From Cacconaster sp045601245 (GTDB taxonomy: Bacteria > Bacteroidota > Bacteroidia > Bacteroidales > UBA932): a stretch of DNA of 53,102 nt. The stretch is from assembly GCA_045601245.1 (NCBI GenBank), contig JAZRZH010000061.1, positions 1 through 53,102 of the forward strand, read 5' to 3'. The translations under genes and the position numbers were made by a program. The first letter of the stretch is position 1, and the number at the start of each line of letters is the position of its first letter. Under the pieces are notes generated by a model that saw nothing but the letters and a program-made list of their open reading frames with translations, had not been told where the DNA came from and did no database searches. Positions 18,426 through 26,386 of this stretch are shown here, piece after piece.

Positions 18426-19059
18426 CCTTCATTTCAAGAGCCCTGTCGGAGAGGCTTGCGAGGTCGTGGTCGTGGGTGACGATGACTATCGTGATGCCGT
18501 GCCTGTCGCGAAGGTCGAAGAAAAGGTTGTGCAGCTCGGTCTTGGTCCTGCTGTCGAGATTTCCGGACGGTTCGTCAGCGAAAAGGACAACCGGATTGTT
18601 GATCAGAGCCCTTGCTACGGCCACTCGCTGCTGCTCTCCGCCGCTGAGCTGCGATGGCTTGTGGGTGAGGCGTTCGCCGAGTCCGAGTTCCCGGAGAAGT
18701 TCTTCGGCTCTTTCGGTGGCATCCCTGCGGCTGCGGTGCGCAATGAGCGCTGGAATCATTACATTTTCGAGAGCCGTGAATTCCGGAAGAAGATTGTGGG
18801 ACTGGAAAACGAATCCGATCTTCCTGTTGCGAAATTCCGATAATTCCCTGTCGGAAAGGGAATATATATCGACGCCGTCTATCAGGACGGAGCCTTTGTC
18901 CGGGGCGGAGAGGGAACCGAGGATCTGGAGCAGTGTGGACTTGCCGGCGCCGCTGGCCCCGACAATGCTGACAACCTCGGCATCTGCCGCCTCAAAACAA
19001 ATATCCTTCAGGACCTTGAGGGTCCCGAAGGATTTGTCTATATGCTGAGCGGATATCAC
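18409..19059 (-). CDS. lolD: Lipoprotein-releasing ABC transporter ATPase LolD
   Basis: This ATPase of the LolCDE family powers lipoprotein release from the inner membrane. The 216 residues show Walker A GASGAGKST, the Q-loop FVFQSHNLLPEFTALENV, the signature LSGGEQQRVAVARAL, Walker B VVLFADEP and the SGNLDS segment typical of LolD/MacB ATPases. The permease genes are not adjacent, which is usual in Bacteroidota. It abuts fusA2 and overlaps trmN6. MacB-type ATPases look similar, so the substrate assignment is probable rather than certain. Confidence 0.85.
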   Translation of the reverse strand: MISAQHIDKSFGTLKVLKDICFEAADAEVVSIVGASGAGKSTLLQILGSLSAPDKGSVLIDGVDIYSLSDRELSEFRNRKIGFVFQSHNLLPEFTALENVMIPALIAHRSRRDATERAEELLRELGLGERLTHKPSQLSGGEQQRVAVARALINNPVVLFADEPSGNLDSRTKTELHNLFFDLRDRHGITIVIVTHDHDLASLSDRALEMKDGRFI

Positions 19060-21176
19060 TATTCTTCCTCTTCTGCTGCCTCTGCGTAAGCCTTGAGGAG
19101 CTTGTCCTGAACGTCAGCAGGAACCTGCTGGTACTCGAGGAACTCCTGTGTGAAGGTTGCACGGCCTGAAGTGAGGGAGCTCAATGTTGTTGAATAGCGG
19201 TAGAGTTCTGCGAGTGGAACGCGTGCCTTGAGGACCTGGAAGCCCTTTTCGGTGCTCATTCCTTCCATAATGCCGCGACGGTTCTGGAGGTCACTCATCA
19301 CATCACCCACGCAGTCGCCAGGAACCATGATTTCGACCATATAGATAGGCTCCATAATCTTCGGACCTGCATTCTTGAATGCATCCTTGAATGCGTTGCG
19401 GCCGGCGGTGATGAAGGCGATTTCCTTTGAATCAACCGGGTGCATCTTACCGTCGTATACGAATACGCGGATATCACGTGCGTATGAACCTGTGAGAGGA
19501 CCTTCTTCCATCTTCTGTACGAGACCCTTCTTGATTGCAGGCATGAATGATGCGTCGATTGCACCACCGACAACGCAGTTGTAGAACTCCCACTTGCCGC
19601 CCCAAGGGAGAGGGAATTCTTCCTTGGACTTGATGGTCATAACCTGCTCCTTGCCGTCGATCTTGAACTTGCCGGCTGTCTCAACGCCTTCCACGATAGG
19701 CTCGATGAGAAGGGTGACTTCACCGAACTGGCCTGCGCCGCCGGACTGTTTCTTGTGACGGTATGTCGCATTTGCGACCTTTGTGATGGTCTCACGATAA
19801 GGAATCTTCGGAGCGAAGAACTCGATATCGATCTTGTAGTCGTTGTTGACGCACCACTTGAGGATGTTGATATGCTGTTCGCCCTGGCAGTTGATGATGG
19901 TCTGCTTGAGTTCCTTGGAGTATTCGATGACGTATGTAGGATCGCCTGCGGCGATACGGTTGAGTGCCTCGCCGAGCTTCTCCTCATCCTTCTCGTCCTT
20001 GGCCTTTACGGCAGCACGGTACTTTGATGGAGGGAATGCGATAGGAGGAACGACTGCATCGTAACCTGGCTGGTTGAGTGTCTGGTCCGTCTTGACTGAC
20101 TTCAGCTTGACGGTACATCCGAGGTCACCTGCCTGGAGTTCGGTAACGCTCTCCTTCTTCTTGCCTGCAACTGCATAGAGAGCGGAGATACGCTCCTTTG
20201 CACCGGTTTCAGGATTGACTACATCCTGACCTGCTGCGATCTTGCCGGACATTACGCGGAAATAGGAAACATCACCGAGGTGCTGCTCGAGAGCGGTCTT
20301 GTAGATGAAGAGGGAAGTAGGACCTGCAGGATCCTGCTTAGGAGCCGGAGCGACTTCGATCATGAACTGCATGATGCGCTTTACGCCGATGTCCTTCTTT
20401 GCAGAAAGGCAGAATACAGGGTAAAGGGTTCCGTTCACGAAACCGATGTTGAGACCCTTGTTCATATCCTCTTCGGAGAGGTTGCCGTCAGTGAAGAACT
20501 TGTCCATAAGCTCCTCATTGGCCTCAGCGGCCATTTCGATGAGGGCTGCGCGCATCTCCTCGGCCTTTGCCTGCTCCTCTGCAGGGATATCGTGCTCTTC
20601 GCGGGTACCGTTCTCATCCTTGAACTTGTACATCTTCATCTTCTGGATATCGATGAAGCTGTCGAATGCAACGCCCGGATTGACAGGATACTGAATTACA
20701 ACCGGCTTGCTGCCGAATGCCTGATGGAGGGATTCGATTGTGGTGTCCCAGCTTGCCTTTTCAGCGTCGAGCTGGTTGACAGCGATGGCTACAGGCATCT
20801 TGTACTGATCCGCATAGCGGCCGTGGATTTCGGTACCTACCTCGACACCCTGCTGTGCGTTGACGACCATAATACCTGCGTCGCATACCTTGAATGCGGA
20901 GATCAGACCGCCGATGTAATCATCTGCGCCCGGGGCGTCGATAACATTGAGCTTGTGGTCCATGAACTCTGCGTAGAGCGGAGTAGCGTAGATGGAGCGC
21001 TGGTAGAGCTGCTCAACTTCAGTGTTGTCGGAAACGGTGGTCTTGGCTTCGATAGTTCCCCTGCGGTCGATAACCTTGCCTTCGAACATCATTGTCTCTG
21101 CAAGTGTGGTCTTACCGCTGCGGGTACCTCCAAGCAAGACGATATTACGGATGCTTTGTGTCGAGTAATTTTTCAT
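19059..21176 (-). CDS. fusA2: EF-G paralogue (EF-G2 type) with altered GTPase motifs
   Basis: This 705-residue translational factor has all five EF-G domains and a short acidic tail. The P-loop is intact (GGTRSGKT, ending T23). Switch II reads DAPGADDY (80-87), where canonical EF-G has DTPGHVDF, so the catalytic histidine is Ala84. Switch I lacks RGITI (QRSIYA at 59-64), and the base-recognition motif is NQLD (134-137) instead of NKxD. Bacteroides thetaiotaomicron encodes an EF-G2 reported to lack GTPase activity and to support colonisation; this protein looks like that type by inference. It is first in an operon with lolD and trmN6, behind a consensus promoter. Confidence 0.9.
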   Translation of the reverse strand: MKNYSTQSIRNIVLLGGTRSGKTTLAETMMFEGKVIDRRGTIEAKTTVSDNTEVEQLYQRSIYATPLYAEFMDHKLNVIDAPGADDYIGGLISAFKVCDAGIMVVNAQQGVEVGTEIHGRYADQYKMPVAIAVNQLDAEKASWDTTIESLHQAFGSKPVVIQYPVNPGVAFDSFIDIQKMKMYKFKDENGTREEHDIPAEEQAKAEEMRAALIEMAAEANEELMDKFFTDGNLSEEDMNKGLNIGFVNGTLYPVFCLSAKKDIGVKRIMQFMIEVAPAPKQDPAGPTSLFIYKTALEQHLGDVSYFRVMSGKIAAGQDVVNPETGAKERISALYAVAGKKKESVTELQAGDLGCTVKLKSVKTDQTLNQPGYDAVVPPIAFPPSKYRAAVKAKDEKDEEKLGEALNRIAAGDPTYVIEYSKELKQTIINCQGEQHINILKWCVNNDYKIDIEFFAPKIPYRETITKVANATYRHKKQSGGAGQFGEVTLLIEPIVEGVETAGKFKIDGKEQVMTIKSKEEFPLPWGGKWEFYNCVVGGAIDASFMPAIKKGLVQKMEEGPLTGSYARDIRVFVYDGKMHPVDSKEIAFITAGRNAFKDAFKNAGPKIMEPIYMVEIMVPGDCVGDVMSDLQNRRGIMEGMSTEKGFQVLKARVPLAELYRYSTTLSSLTSGRATFTQEFLEYQQVPADVQDKLLKAYAEAAEEEE

Positions 21177-21235
21177 TGTTTGAATTATGTTATTTGTTGA
21201 TTATTTACATTCTACGCCCATAAGTGAGCATTTTG

Positions 21236-21266
21236 CAAATTTAAGTTATTTAAATCATTTTCGCAA
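21236..21266 (-). promoter_or_regulatory. Promoter for the fusA2-lolD-trmN6 operon
   Basis: On the minus strand TTG (21264-21266), 20 nt and TAAATTTG (21236-21243) match the Bacteroidota consensus. The ATG at 21176 lies about 60 nt downstream. Confidence 0.8.
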
Positions 21267-21295
21267 TAGCGAATTATTATCGAAATTTGCATCCG

Positions 21296-22981
21296 ATGAA
21301 ACGCCGGATACTCATAATACCTGACAAATACAAGGGCGCCGCCACCGCTTCGGAAGTGGCCTCGGCCCTTGAAGATGCCCTGCGCAGTATGTCGGTACAC
21401 GGCAGGAATCCGGAGAAACTCGAAATAACGCAACTGCCTCTGGCTGACGGAGGGGATGGATCGCTGGAACTCTTGAAAAATGCGCTGGGCGCAGACTGCA
21501 CCACGGTCAATGTCCCGACGTGCGACGCCCTGGAGCGTGAGATAACCGCGCCGATGCTGCTTTTCGGTGAAACGGCTTTCATCGAAATGGCCTCTGTATG
21601 CGGTCTGGCGATGCTCGCCCTGAATGAGCGCAATCCGGAGTCCACCACCACACGCGGACTCGGACTGATGATGCGTGAGGCCGCCGGACGCGGCGTGAAG
21701 CGCATCATCCTCGGCATTGGAGGAAGCGCCACAAATGACGGGGGCGAAGGAATGGTCTCCGCCTGCCCGCCGGAACTGCTGGAAGGGATTGAAATCCTCG
21801 CGGCCTGCGACGTAGACAACCCGCTGCTGGGTCCGAACGGCGCAACGATGGTTTACGGCCCGCAGAAAGGCGCGGATGCAGCGATGCTCGAAAGGCTGGA
21901 GCGCAGGATGGAGGAGTGGGCGTCACGAGCCGGACTTGACACTCTTCTGCCGGGCGGAGGGGCCGCAGGTGGCGTGGGAGCGGCATTGCATTCGATCTAT
22001 GGAGCCACCCTGACACCGGGATGGAAACTTTTCGGAGAGATGGTTTCCCTCGAAGAACATATCGCCGCCTCCAATCTCGTAATCACGGGAGAGGGCCGTT
22101 TCGACGGTTCGAGCCTCAGCGGCAAGCTCATCGACGGCATTGCATCCCTCTGCCTGAAACATCGGAAGCCACTTAAAGTCATTTGCGGAAAATGCTCGCT
22201 GCCTTACAAGGTATGGAAGCAGGCGGGGATCTCGGACGTTTTCACCCTGGCGGAAATCGAGCCTGACATAAGGAAATCCATAGCCGCCACCCGTAATCTG
22301 CTCGCCGGTCGCGGAATTGTCGCCGCAGGATGTGACGAAGCCGGCCGCGGATGCCTTGCAGGGCCTGTTTTCGCAGCGGTGGTCGTACTGCCGGAGGGTT
22401 TTTACGACGAGCGCCTCAACGACAGCAAGCAGATGAGCGAAGCGGACCGCAACGCCCTGCGGGAAATCATCGAACGCGAGGCGGTGGCCTGGTGTGTGGT
22501 TGCCGTTTCGGCAGCCGAGATCGACCGCATCAACATCCTCAACGCCTCGATAGCCGGGATGCATCACGCCCTGACTGGCATCATCGAAGGCAGCGGAGAC
22601 ACTGCGATACCGGTGGACATTCAGGCCTGTAACTGGGATTACCTTGCCACAGGCCGCGGACGTGCGCTGCCGCAGACGATACTTGTCGACGGCAACAAAT
22701 TCCTGACATACCGCTCGCCTGACGGGGAGCGGATCCCTCATCACTGCATAGTGCACGGCGACGCATCGGCAGCCGCCATAGCCGCCGCATCCGTGCTGGC
22801 AAAAACTCACAGGGACGAATATATGCGCCATCTCGCCGCCTCTTATCCGCAATACGGCTGGGACCGCAATATGGCCTACCCGACCGCAGAACACCGCGAC
22901 GCCATACGCCGCTTCGGCATCACTCCGCATCACAGGCGCAGTTACGCACTGTTGCCCGAAGGTGAACAGACATTGTTCTAA
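21296..22981 (+). CDS. Glycerate kinase-RNase HII fusion protein
   Basis: One uninterrupted frame of 561 residues holds two enzymes. Residues 1 to about 338 are a type-1 glycerate kinase (KRRILIIPDKYKGAATASEVA, GGSATNDGG, ACDVDNPLLGPNGA, GPQKGAD, VITGEGRFDGSSLSGK). From about 341 to the end it is a full RNase HII: CDEAGRGCLAGPV with D347/E348, LNDSKQMS, VDGN with D465, HGDASAAAIAAAS with D489, and a YGWDRNMAYPT end. The linker is only a few residues. The kinase part is about 40 residues shorter than usual between GGSATNDGG and ACDVDN. The start is the ATG at 21296; a TTG at 21287 is also in frame. Confidence 0.92.
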   Translation: MKRRILIIPDKYKGAATASEVASALEDALRSMSVHGRNPEKLEITQLPLADGGDGSLELLKNALGADCTTVNVPTCDALEREITAPMLLFGETAFIEMASVCGLAMLALNERNPESTTTRGLGLMMREAAGRGVKRIILGIGGSATNDGGEGMVSACPPELLEGIEILAACDVDNPLLGPNGATMVYGPQKGADAAMLERLERRMEEWASRAGLDTLLPGGGAAGGVGAALHSIYGATLTPGWKLFGEMVSLEEHIAASNLVITGEGRFDGSSLSGKLIDGIASLCLKHRKPLKVICGKCSLPYKVWKQAGISDVFTLAEIEPDIRKSIAATRNLLAGRGIVAAGCDEAGRGCLAGPVFAAVVVLPEGFYDERLNDSKQMSEADRNALREIIEREAVAWCVVAVSAAEIDRINILNASIAGMHHALTGIIEGSGDTAIPVDIQACNWDYLATGRGRALPQTILVDGNKFLTYRSPDGERIPHHCIVHGDASAAAIAAASVLAKTHRDEYMRHLAASYPQYGWDRNMAYPTAEHRDAIRRFGITPHHRRSYALLPEGEQTLF

Positions 22982-23004
22982 TTTTCACACTCCAAAAAAA
23001 ATAA

Positions 23005-23330
23005 GAATCTGTTTTGAAATAATTGATTTAGGGGACTATATACCAGTTGGCCCTGGCTGCGCAGGAATGCATTGCCGAAACTTCGCTTCGGCCGGCGGGC
23101 CCCGCCCTCTGGCATGCCGAGGGCGGCTAAGGTTTCGGACAACACATATCCTGTCTCCGCTTTTCGGGCCAACTGGTATATAGTTCCATTGATTAAGATA
23201 TTTCTTTAGTTATTCAGTTGTTTTCACAGGGCTACTACGGAGCAATGGGGTTCCATTGTAATTGAGGAATACTGCGGAAACAGCGAAAAAGATATATAAT
23301 AGATAAATTGAATTGTTTAAAAATAGATTC
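23005..23330 (+). mobile_element. MITE-like palindromic element, copy 2, split by a nested insertion
   Basis: The left arm GAATCTGTTTTGAAATAATT (23005-23024) and a diverged right arm ending in GATTC (23330) are flanked by TAA on both sides (23002-23004, 23331-23333). Without the nested insert and its duplication the element is about 160 bp, matching copies 1 and 3. The interior shares GGAGCAATGGGG, CCATTGTAA and GCGGAAACAGCG with them. It is more diverged than the others, so it is probably the older insertion. It ends 30 nt before mrp. Confidence 0.8.
23031..23187. mobile_element. Second palindromic element nested inside MITE copy 2
   Basis: Perfect 19-bp inverted arms ACTATATACCAGTTGGCCC (23035-23053) and its complement (23166-23184) enclose a GC-rich core with further pairings: CAGGA/TCCTG, CCGAAAC/GTTTCGG (23075-23081 with 23132-23138) and CCGCCCTC/GAGGGCGG (23102-23109 with 23119-23126). 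The whole folds as one long branched hairpin. It is flanked by ATTGATTTA (23022-23030) and ATTGATTAA (23188-23196), an 8/9 match resembling a target duplication. It has no coding capacity, and no second copy was seen in the window. Confidence 0.75.
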
Positions 23331-23338
23331 TAACTTTG
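23308..23338 (+). promoter_or_regulatory. Promoter for mrp, formed at the MITE right end
   Basis: TTG (23308-23310) inside the element, 20 nt, then TAACTTTG (23331-23338) starting with the flanking TAA. It is a complete Bacteroidota promoter whose upstream half belongs to the element. The mrp ATG follows after 22 nt. Confidence 0.75.
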
Positions 23339-23360
23339 CAGAACTTAAACAATAGATAAT

Positions 23361-24263
23361 ATGAACCAATTTGATATCAAAGGTCCTTACAATCCGAATC
23401 CTCCGAAGCCGAAGCCGAAGGCTCCTGTACTGGAACTCAACAACGATCTCCTCAAGGATGTCGGCAAGATAATATGCATCGCTTCCGGAAAGGGAGGCGT
23501 GGGCAAATCCACAATCGCAGTCAATCTGGCCGTCACGCTCGCCCGTCAGGGCTACCGCGTTGGTCTGGCTGACGCTGACGTATACGGTCCGTCCGTTCCG
23601 AAGATGACCGGCACCGAAGGCGTCATTCCCGAGATCGAAGTATTCAAGGCTGACGGCACCCGCCTCGGTCCTGACGACGAATTCACCAATGACTGCAAGG
23701 AGATTTTCATCCCTGTCCAGAAATATGGCGTGAAGTGGATGTCCATCGGATATTTCGCAAAGCCGGAGCAGGCTCTGATCTGGCGCGGCCCGATGGCCTG
23801 CACGGCCCTCAAGCAGATGATCCAGCAGGTCCGCTGGGGTGAACTCGATTTCCTGCTCATCGATATGCCTCCGGGAACCGGCGACATTCACATTTCGCTT
23901 GTCAATGACATTCCGCTCAGCGGTGCCGTCATCGTCAGCACACCGCAGGCAGTGGCGCTCGCCGATGTAGAGAAGGGTGTTAACATGTTCCGCAATCCGC
24001 AGATCGACAAGCCGATTTATGGAATTGTCGAAAATATGGCCTGGTTCACTCCGGAAGAACTTCCTGACAACAAATATTATATTTTCGGCAAGGACGGCTG
24101 CAAGGCGATGTGCGAAAAGTATGGCTTGAAACTGCTCGGACAGATTCCTATCGTAATGGGTGTCCGCGAGGGCGGCGACGAGGGCAAACCTGCGGCCATC
24201 AATGACGGTCCGGTTTACAGCGCGCTGCTGAAAGTGGCCGGCGAACTGGCTGACGCCGAATAA
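23361..24263 (+). CDS. mrp: Mrp/ApbC-type P-loop ATPase, short form
   Basis: Mrp/ApbC proteins are iron-sulfur cluster carriers. This 300-residue protein has the deviant Walker A GKGGVGKST (43-51), LADADVYGPSVPKM, WRGPM and LLIDMPPGTGDIH, all standard. Two parts of typical family members are missing. The N-terminal DUF59 domain is replaced by a short Pro/Lys-rich segment (NPNPPKPKPKAP). The cluster-binding CPxCG after the VENM motif reads WFTPEELPDN. A CKAMC pair lies slightly downstream. Cluster carriage therefore cannot be assumed. It is a single gene between a MITE-derived promoter and a strong terminator. Confidence 0.9.
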   Translation: MNQFDIKGPYNPNPPKPKPKAPVLELNNDLLKDVGKIICIASGKGGVGKSTIAVNLAVTLARQGYRVGLADADVYGPSVPKMTGTEGVIPEIEVFKADGTRLGPDDEFTNDCKEIFIPVQKYGVKWMSIGYFAKPEQALIWRGPMACTALKQMIQQVRWGELDFLLIDMPPGTGDIHISLVNDIPLSGAVIVSTPQAVALADVEKGVNMFRNPQIDKPIYGIVENMAWFTPEELPDNKYYIFGKDGCKAMCEKYGLKLLGQIPIVMGVREGGDEGKPAAINDGPVYSALLKVAGELADAE

Positions 24264-24324
24264 CGAATGATAGAAAGCATCCGCTTTTTTCTCTGAAACA
24301 CAAACCGCTGGTTTTCAACCTATT

Positions 24325-24370
24325 AACCATATATCCCTTGCGCAAATTTGCGCAAGGGATATATGGTTTT
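24325..24370. terminator. Perfect 44-bp palindrome, bidirectional terminator
   Basis: Two 22-bp arms (24325-24346 and 24347-24368) are perfectly complementary, with AACCATATATCCC at the foot and GCGCAAATTTGCGC at the tip. A TTTT run ends the right side and AAs precede the left. It lies 61 nt after mrp. Confidence 0.85.
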
Positions 24371-24421
24371 ATGCTTGATAATCAACTATTTAGGCGCCAG
24401 ATATCCTCAGATGAATAAGGG

Positions 24422-24452
24422 TTGACAAAGTGCACCGGGAGTGTTATCTTTG
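24422..24452 (+). promoter_or_regulatory. Promoter for the endonuclease-family gene
   Basis: TTG (24422-24424), 20 nt and TATCTTTG (24445-24452) match the consensus exactly. The ATG is 37 nt downstream, and the 5' UTR carries a solitary MITE arm. Confidence 0.8.
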
Positions 24453-24463
24453 TATGGAAATTC

Positions 24464-24482
24464 TTTCAAAAACAGATTCTTA
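24464..24482 (+). repeat. Solitary right-arm remnant of the MITE family
   Basis: TTTCAAAAACAGATTCTTA matches the right arm plus the flanking TTA of the full elements, with one extra A. No interior or left arm is present within 200 nt. Confidence 0.5.
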
Positions 24483-24489
24483 AGAGATT

Positions 24490-25452
24490 ATGTGCGGGAG
24501 ATTAATTATCTGGGCCCTGGAAGTGGCCATAAGCGTGATGTTCTGGAATGTCGAGAATTATTTCGACACAGCCGATGACATCGCGACACTTGATGAGGAA
24601 TTCACGCCCCGCGGCGGAAAGCATTGGAGCAGAAAACGCTTCGAGCGCAAACGCAACGGGATAGCAAAGGTGATCACCGCAGCTTCGTGCTACGGTGATT
24701 ATCCTGTTGTAATAGGGCTGGCTGAAGTGGAGAACAAGACTGTGCTCCGGCGGCTGGTCGAGGATACGCCGCTGGAGAAGCTGGATTATGAGTTCATCCA
24801 CCGTGACTCGCCGGACACGCGCGGCATCGACGTGGCCCTGCTCTACCGCAAAAGCCGCTTCAGGCCGCTGGCGGTACAGCCTCTGAGGGTCTCGGAAGAG
24901 TTCCGGACACGCGACATCCTGTATGTCAAAGGTGTATTGGCTGACGGCGGTCCGGCAGCACGGGAAGGCGGCGTCAAAGTCAGCGGTCCGGCGGTCGCCG
25001 ACACCATCCACATCTTCGTGAACCACTGGCCCTCCAAACGCGGCGGGGCGGAGGTTTCGGACCAGCGGCGGCTGGCTGCGGCAAGGACTCTGACCGCTGC
25101 CATCGATTCGATACGGCTGACGGACAGCACCGCATTCATAGTCGCAATGGGGGATTTCAATGACACTCCGGACAATGTCGCCCTTCCGCTGAGCAACCTG
25201 GCCGAGCCCGTCGCGGCACGGGGTGAAGGCACCATCAAATACCGCGGCAACTGGGAAATGATAGACCAGATATTCGTCTCCGACACCAGCTGCTGCGCAA
25301 TGGACATCTTCAAGCCGGCGTTCCTGATGGAGCCGGACCGCACCTATACAGGCGACAAGCCGCGGCGCACCTACATCGGTCCGAAGCACAACGGAGGCCT
25401 CAGCGACCATCTGCCGGTCGTGTTGCGGATTATTCGAACAGAAAATTATTGA
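24490..25452 (+). CDS. Endonuclease/exonuclease/phosphatase-family protein
   Basis: This 320-residue protein has the EEP fold motifs: VMFWNVENYFD at the start, GLAEVENKTVL with the metal-binding Glu, HRDSPDTRGIDVALLYRK, FVNHWPSKRGG, VAMGDFNDTPDN with the catalytic Asp/Asn, and GGLSDHLPVVL with the final His. It belongs to the Bacteroidota group that resembles secreted nucleases and phosphatases, yet only about 15 residues precede the first strand and no convincing signal peptide is seen. The ATG at 24490 is the best start given the promoter at 24445. The substrate cannot be told from sequence. Confidence 0.88.
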   Translation: MCGRLIIWALEVAISVMFWNVENYFDTADDIATLDEEFTPRGGKHWSRKRFERKRNGIAKVITAASCYGDYPVVIGLAEVENKTVLRRLVEDTPLEKLDYEFIHRDSPDTRGIDVALLYRKSRFRPLAVQPLRVSEEFRTRDILYVKGVLADGGPAAREGGVKVSGPAVADTIHIFVNHWPSKRGGAEVSDQRRLAAARTLTAAIDSIRLTDSTAFIVAMGDFNDTPDNVALPLSNLAEPVAARGEGTIKYRGNWEMIDQIFVSDTSCCAMDIFKPAFLMEPDRTYTGDKPRRTYIGPKHNGGLSDHLPVVLRIIRTENY

Positions 25453-25517
25453 TACGGTGCAGGATTTGACCGGATATGCCGTTATTTGTTGTGAAAATCA
25501 TTCTTAGCACAATTATT

Positions 25518-26381
25518 ATGAAGAAAATTGCTTTGTTGTTTGCCGCATTTATGGCTATGGCCGGAACGGCGGCGGCACAGGATCATTATTTTGAATTCGC
25601 CGGGGGCGGATCCCTGGAACCGTTTTCCTGCACCGGAAACGCAGGAAAGGCCCGCGGCACGGCCACTGGAGGCAATGTGAACATCCGCTACACCTGCTTC
25701 CTTTCGGAACACTGGGGGGCCTTTGCAAAATTCGGCACTTATTACGCCGGCGCCGATGAACACGATTATTTCGGAGCGCTCAATCAGGCTGACGAACGGA
25801 AATATCTCTACAGATTCAACCGGGGGCTCTATGACGCGACCTTCTCGGAAACTCTTACAATCGGCGCGGCATACCGTATGGAGTTCGGCCGGTTCAGCAT
25901 CATCCCTTCGGCCGGAATCGGCATCGGAAACCTTGATGCCGCGAATTTCAGTTTCGAGCGCAGGAGCCGTGACGGCAGCACAGGGCCGGAGTATTTCTCT
26001 TACAGGCCTGTGGGAAAAGATGTTTCAGCGGATTATCTGATCGACCGGTATCCGACTTACAAATATCCTTCTCCGTTTATGCTCTCCGCAGACTTGCAAT
26101 TGGCATATGGCATGAACGATATGGTGTATTTCTTCATTCAGCCGGGATTCCTGTGGACTCCGGCGAAAATCAGCCTGGAGTGCGTATACACCAGGTCAAT
26201 GCAGAAGTATTCCCCGATTAACTGGGTTGAGGCCCTGTCCTATGCTGACGCGGCGGACCTGTGGGAGAAGGATTTGAATTCCACGACCACAAGCACGGAT
26301 AAATGGAGCATTGCGCCGGTGTTCAACATCAATGCCGGCATCGGAATCAATATCGGACGTATCATTGAAAAGATAAGATAA
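25518..26381 (+). CDS. Secreted barrel-like protein of unknown function
   Basis: The start at 25518 gives a signal peptide (MKKIALLFAAFMAMAGTAAAQ). The 267 or so mature residues alternate aromatic and polar residues in strand-like stretches: VNIRYTCFLSEHWGAFAKFGTYYAG, LTIGAAYRMEFGRFSIIPSAGIGIG, ADLQLAYGMNDMVYFFIQPGFLW. The C-terminus is INAGIGINIGRIIEKIR. This suggests a small outer-membrane beta barrel. I do not recognise a named family. A lipoprotein gene follows after 5 nt, so the two are probably co-expressed. Confidence 0.75.
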   Translation: MKKIALLFAAFMAMAGTAAAQDHYFEFAGGGSLEPFSCTGNAGKARGTATGGNVNIRYTCFLSEHWGAFAKFGTYYAGADEHDYFGALNQADERKYLYRFNRGLYDATFSETLTIGAAYRMEFGRFSIIPSAGIGIGNLDAANFSFERRSRDGSTGPEYFSYRPVGKDVSADYLIDRYPTYKYPSPFMLSADLQLAYGMNDMVYFFIQPGFLWTPAKISLECVYTRSMQKYSPINWVEALSYADAADLWEKDLNSTTTSTDKWSIAPVFNINAGIGINIGRIIEKIR

Positions 26382-26386
26382 GCACT

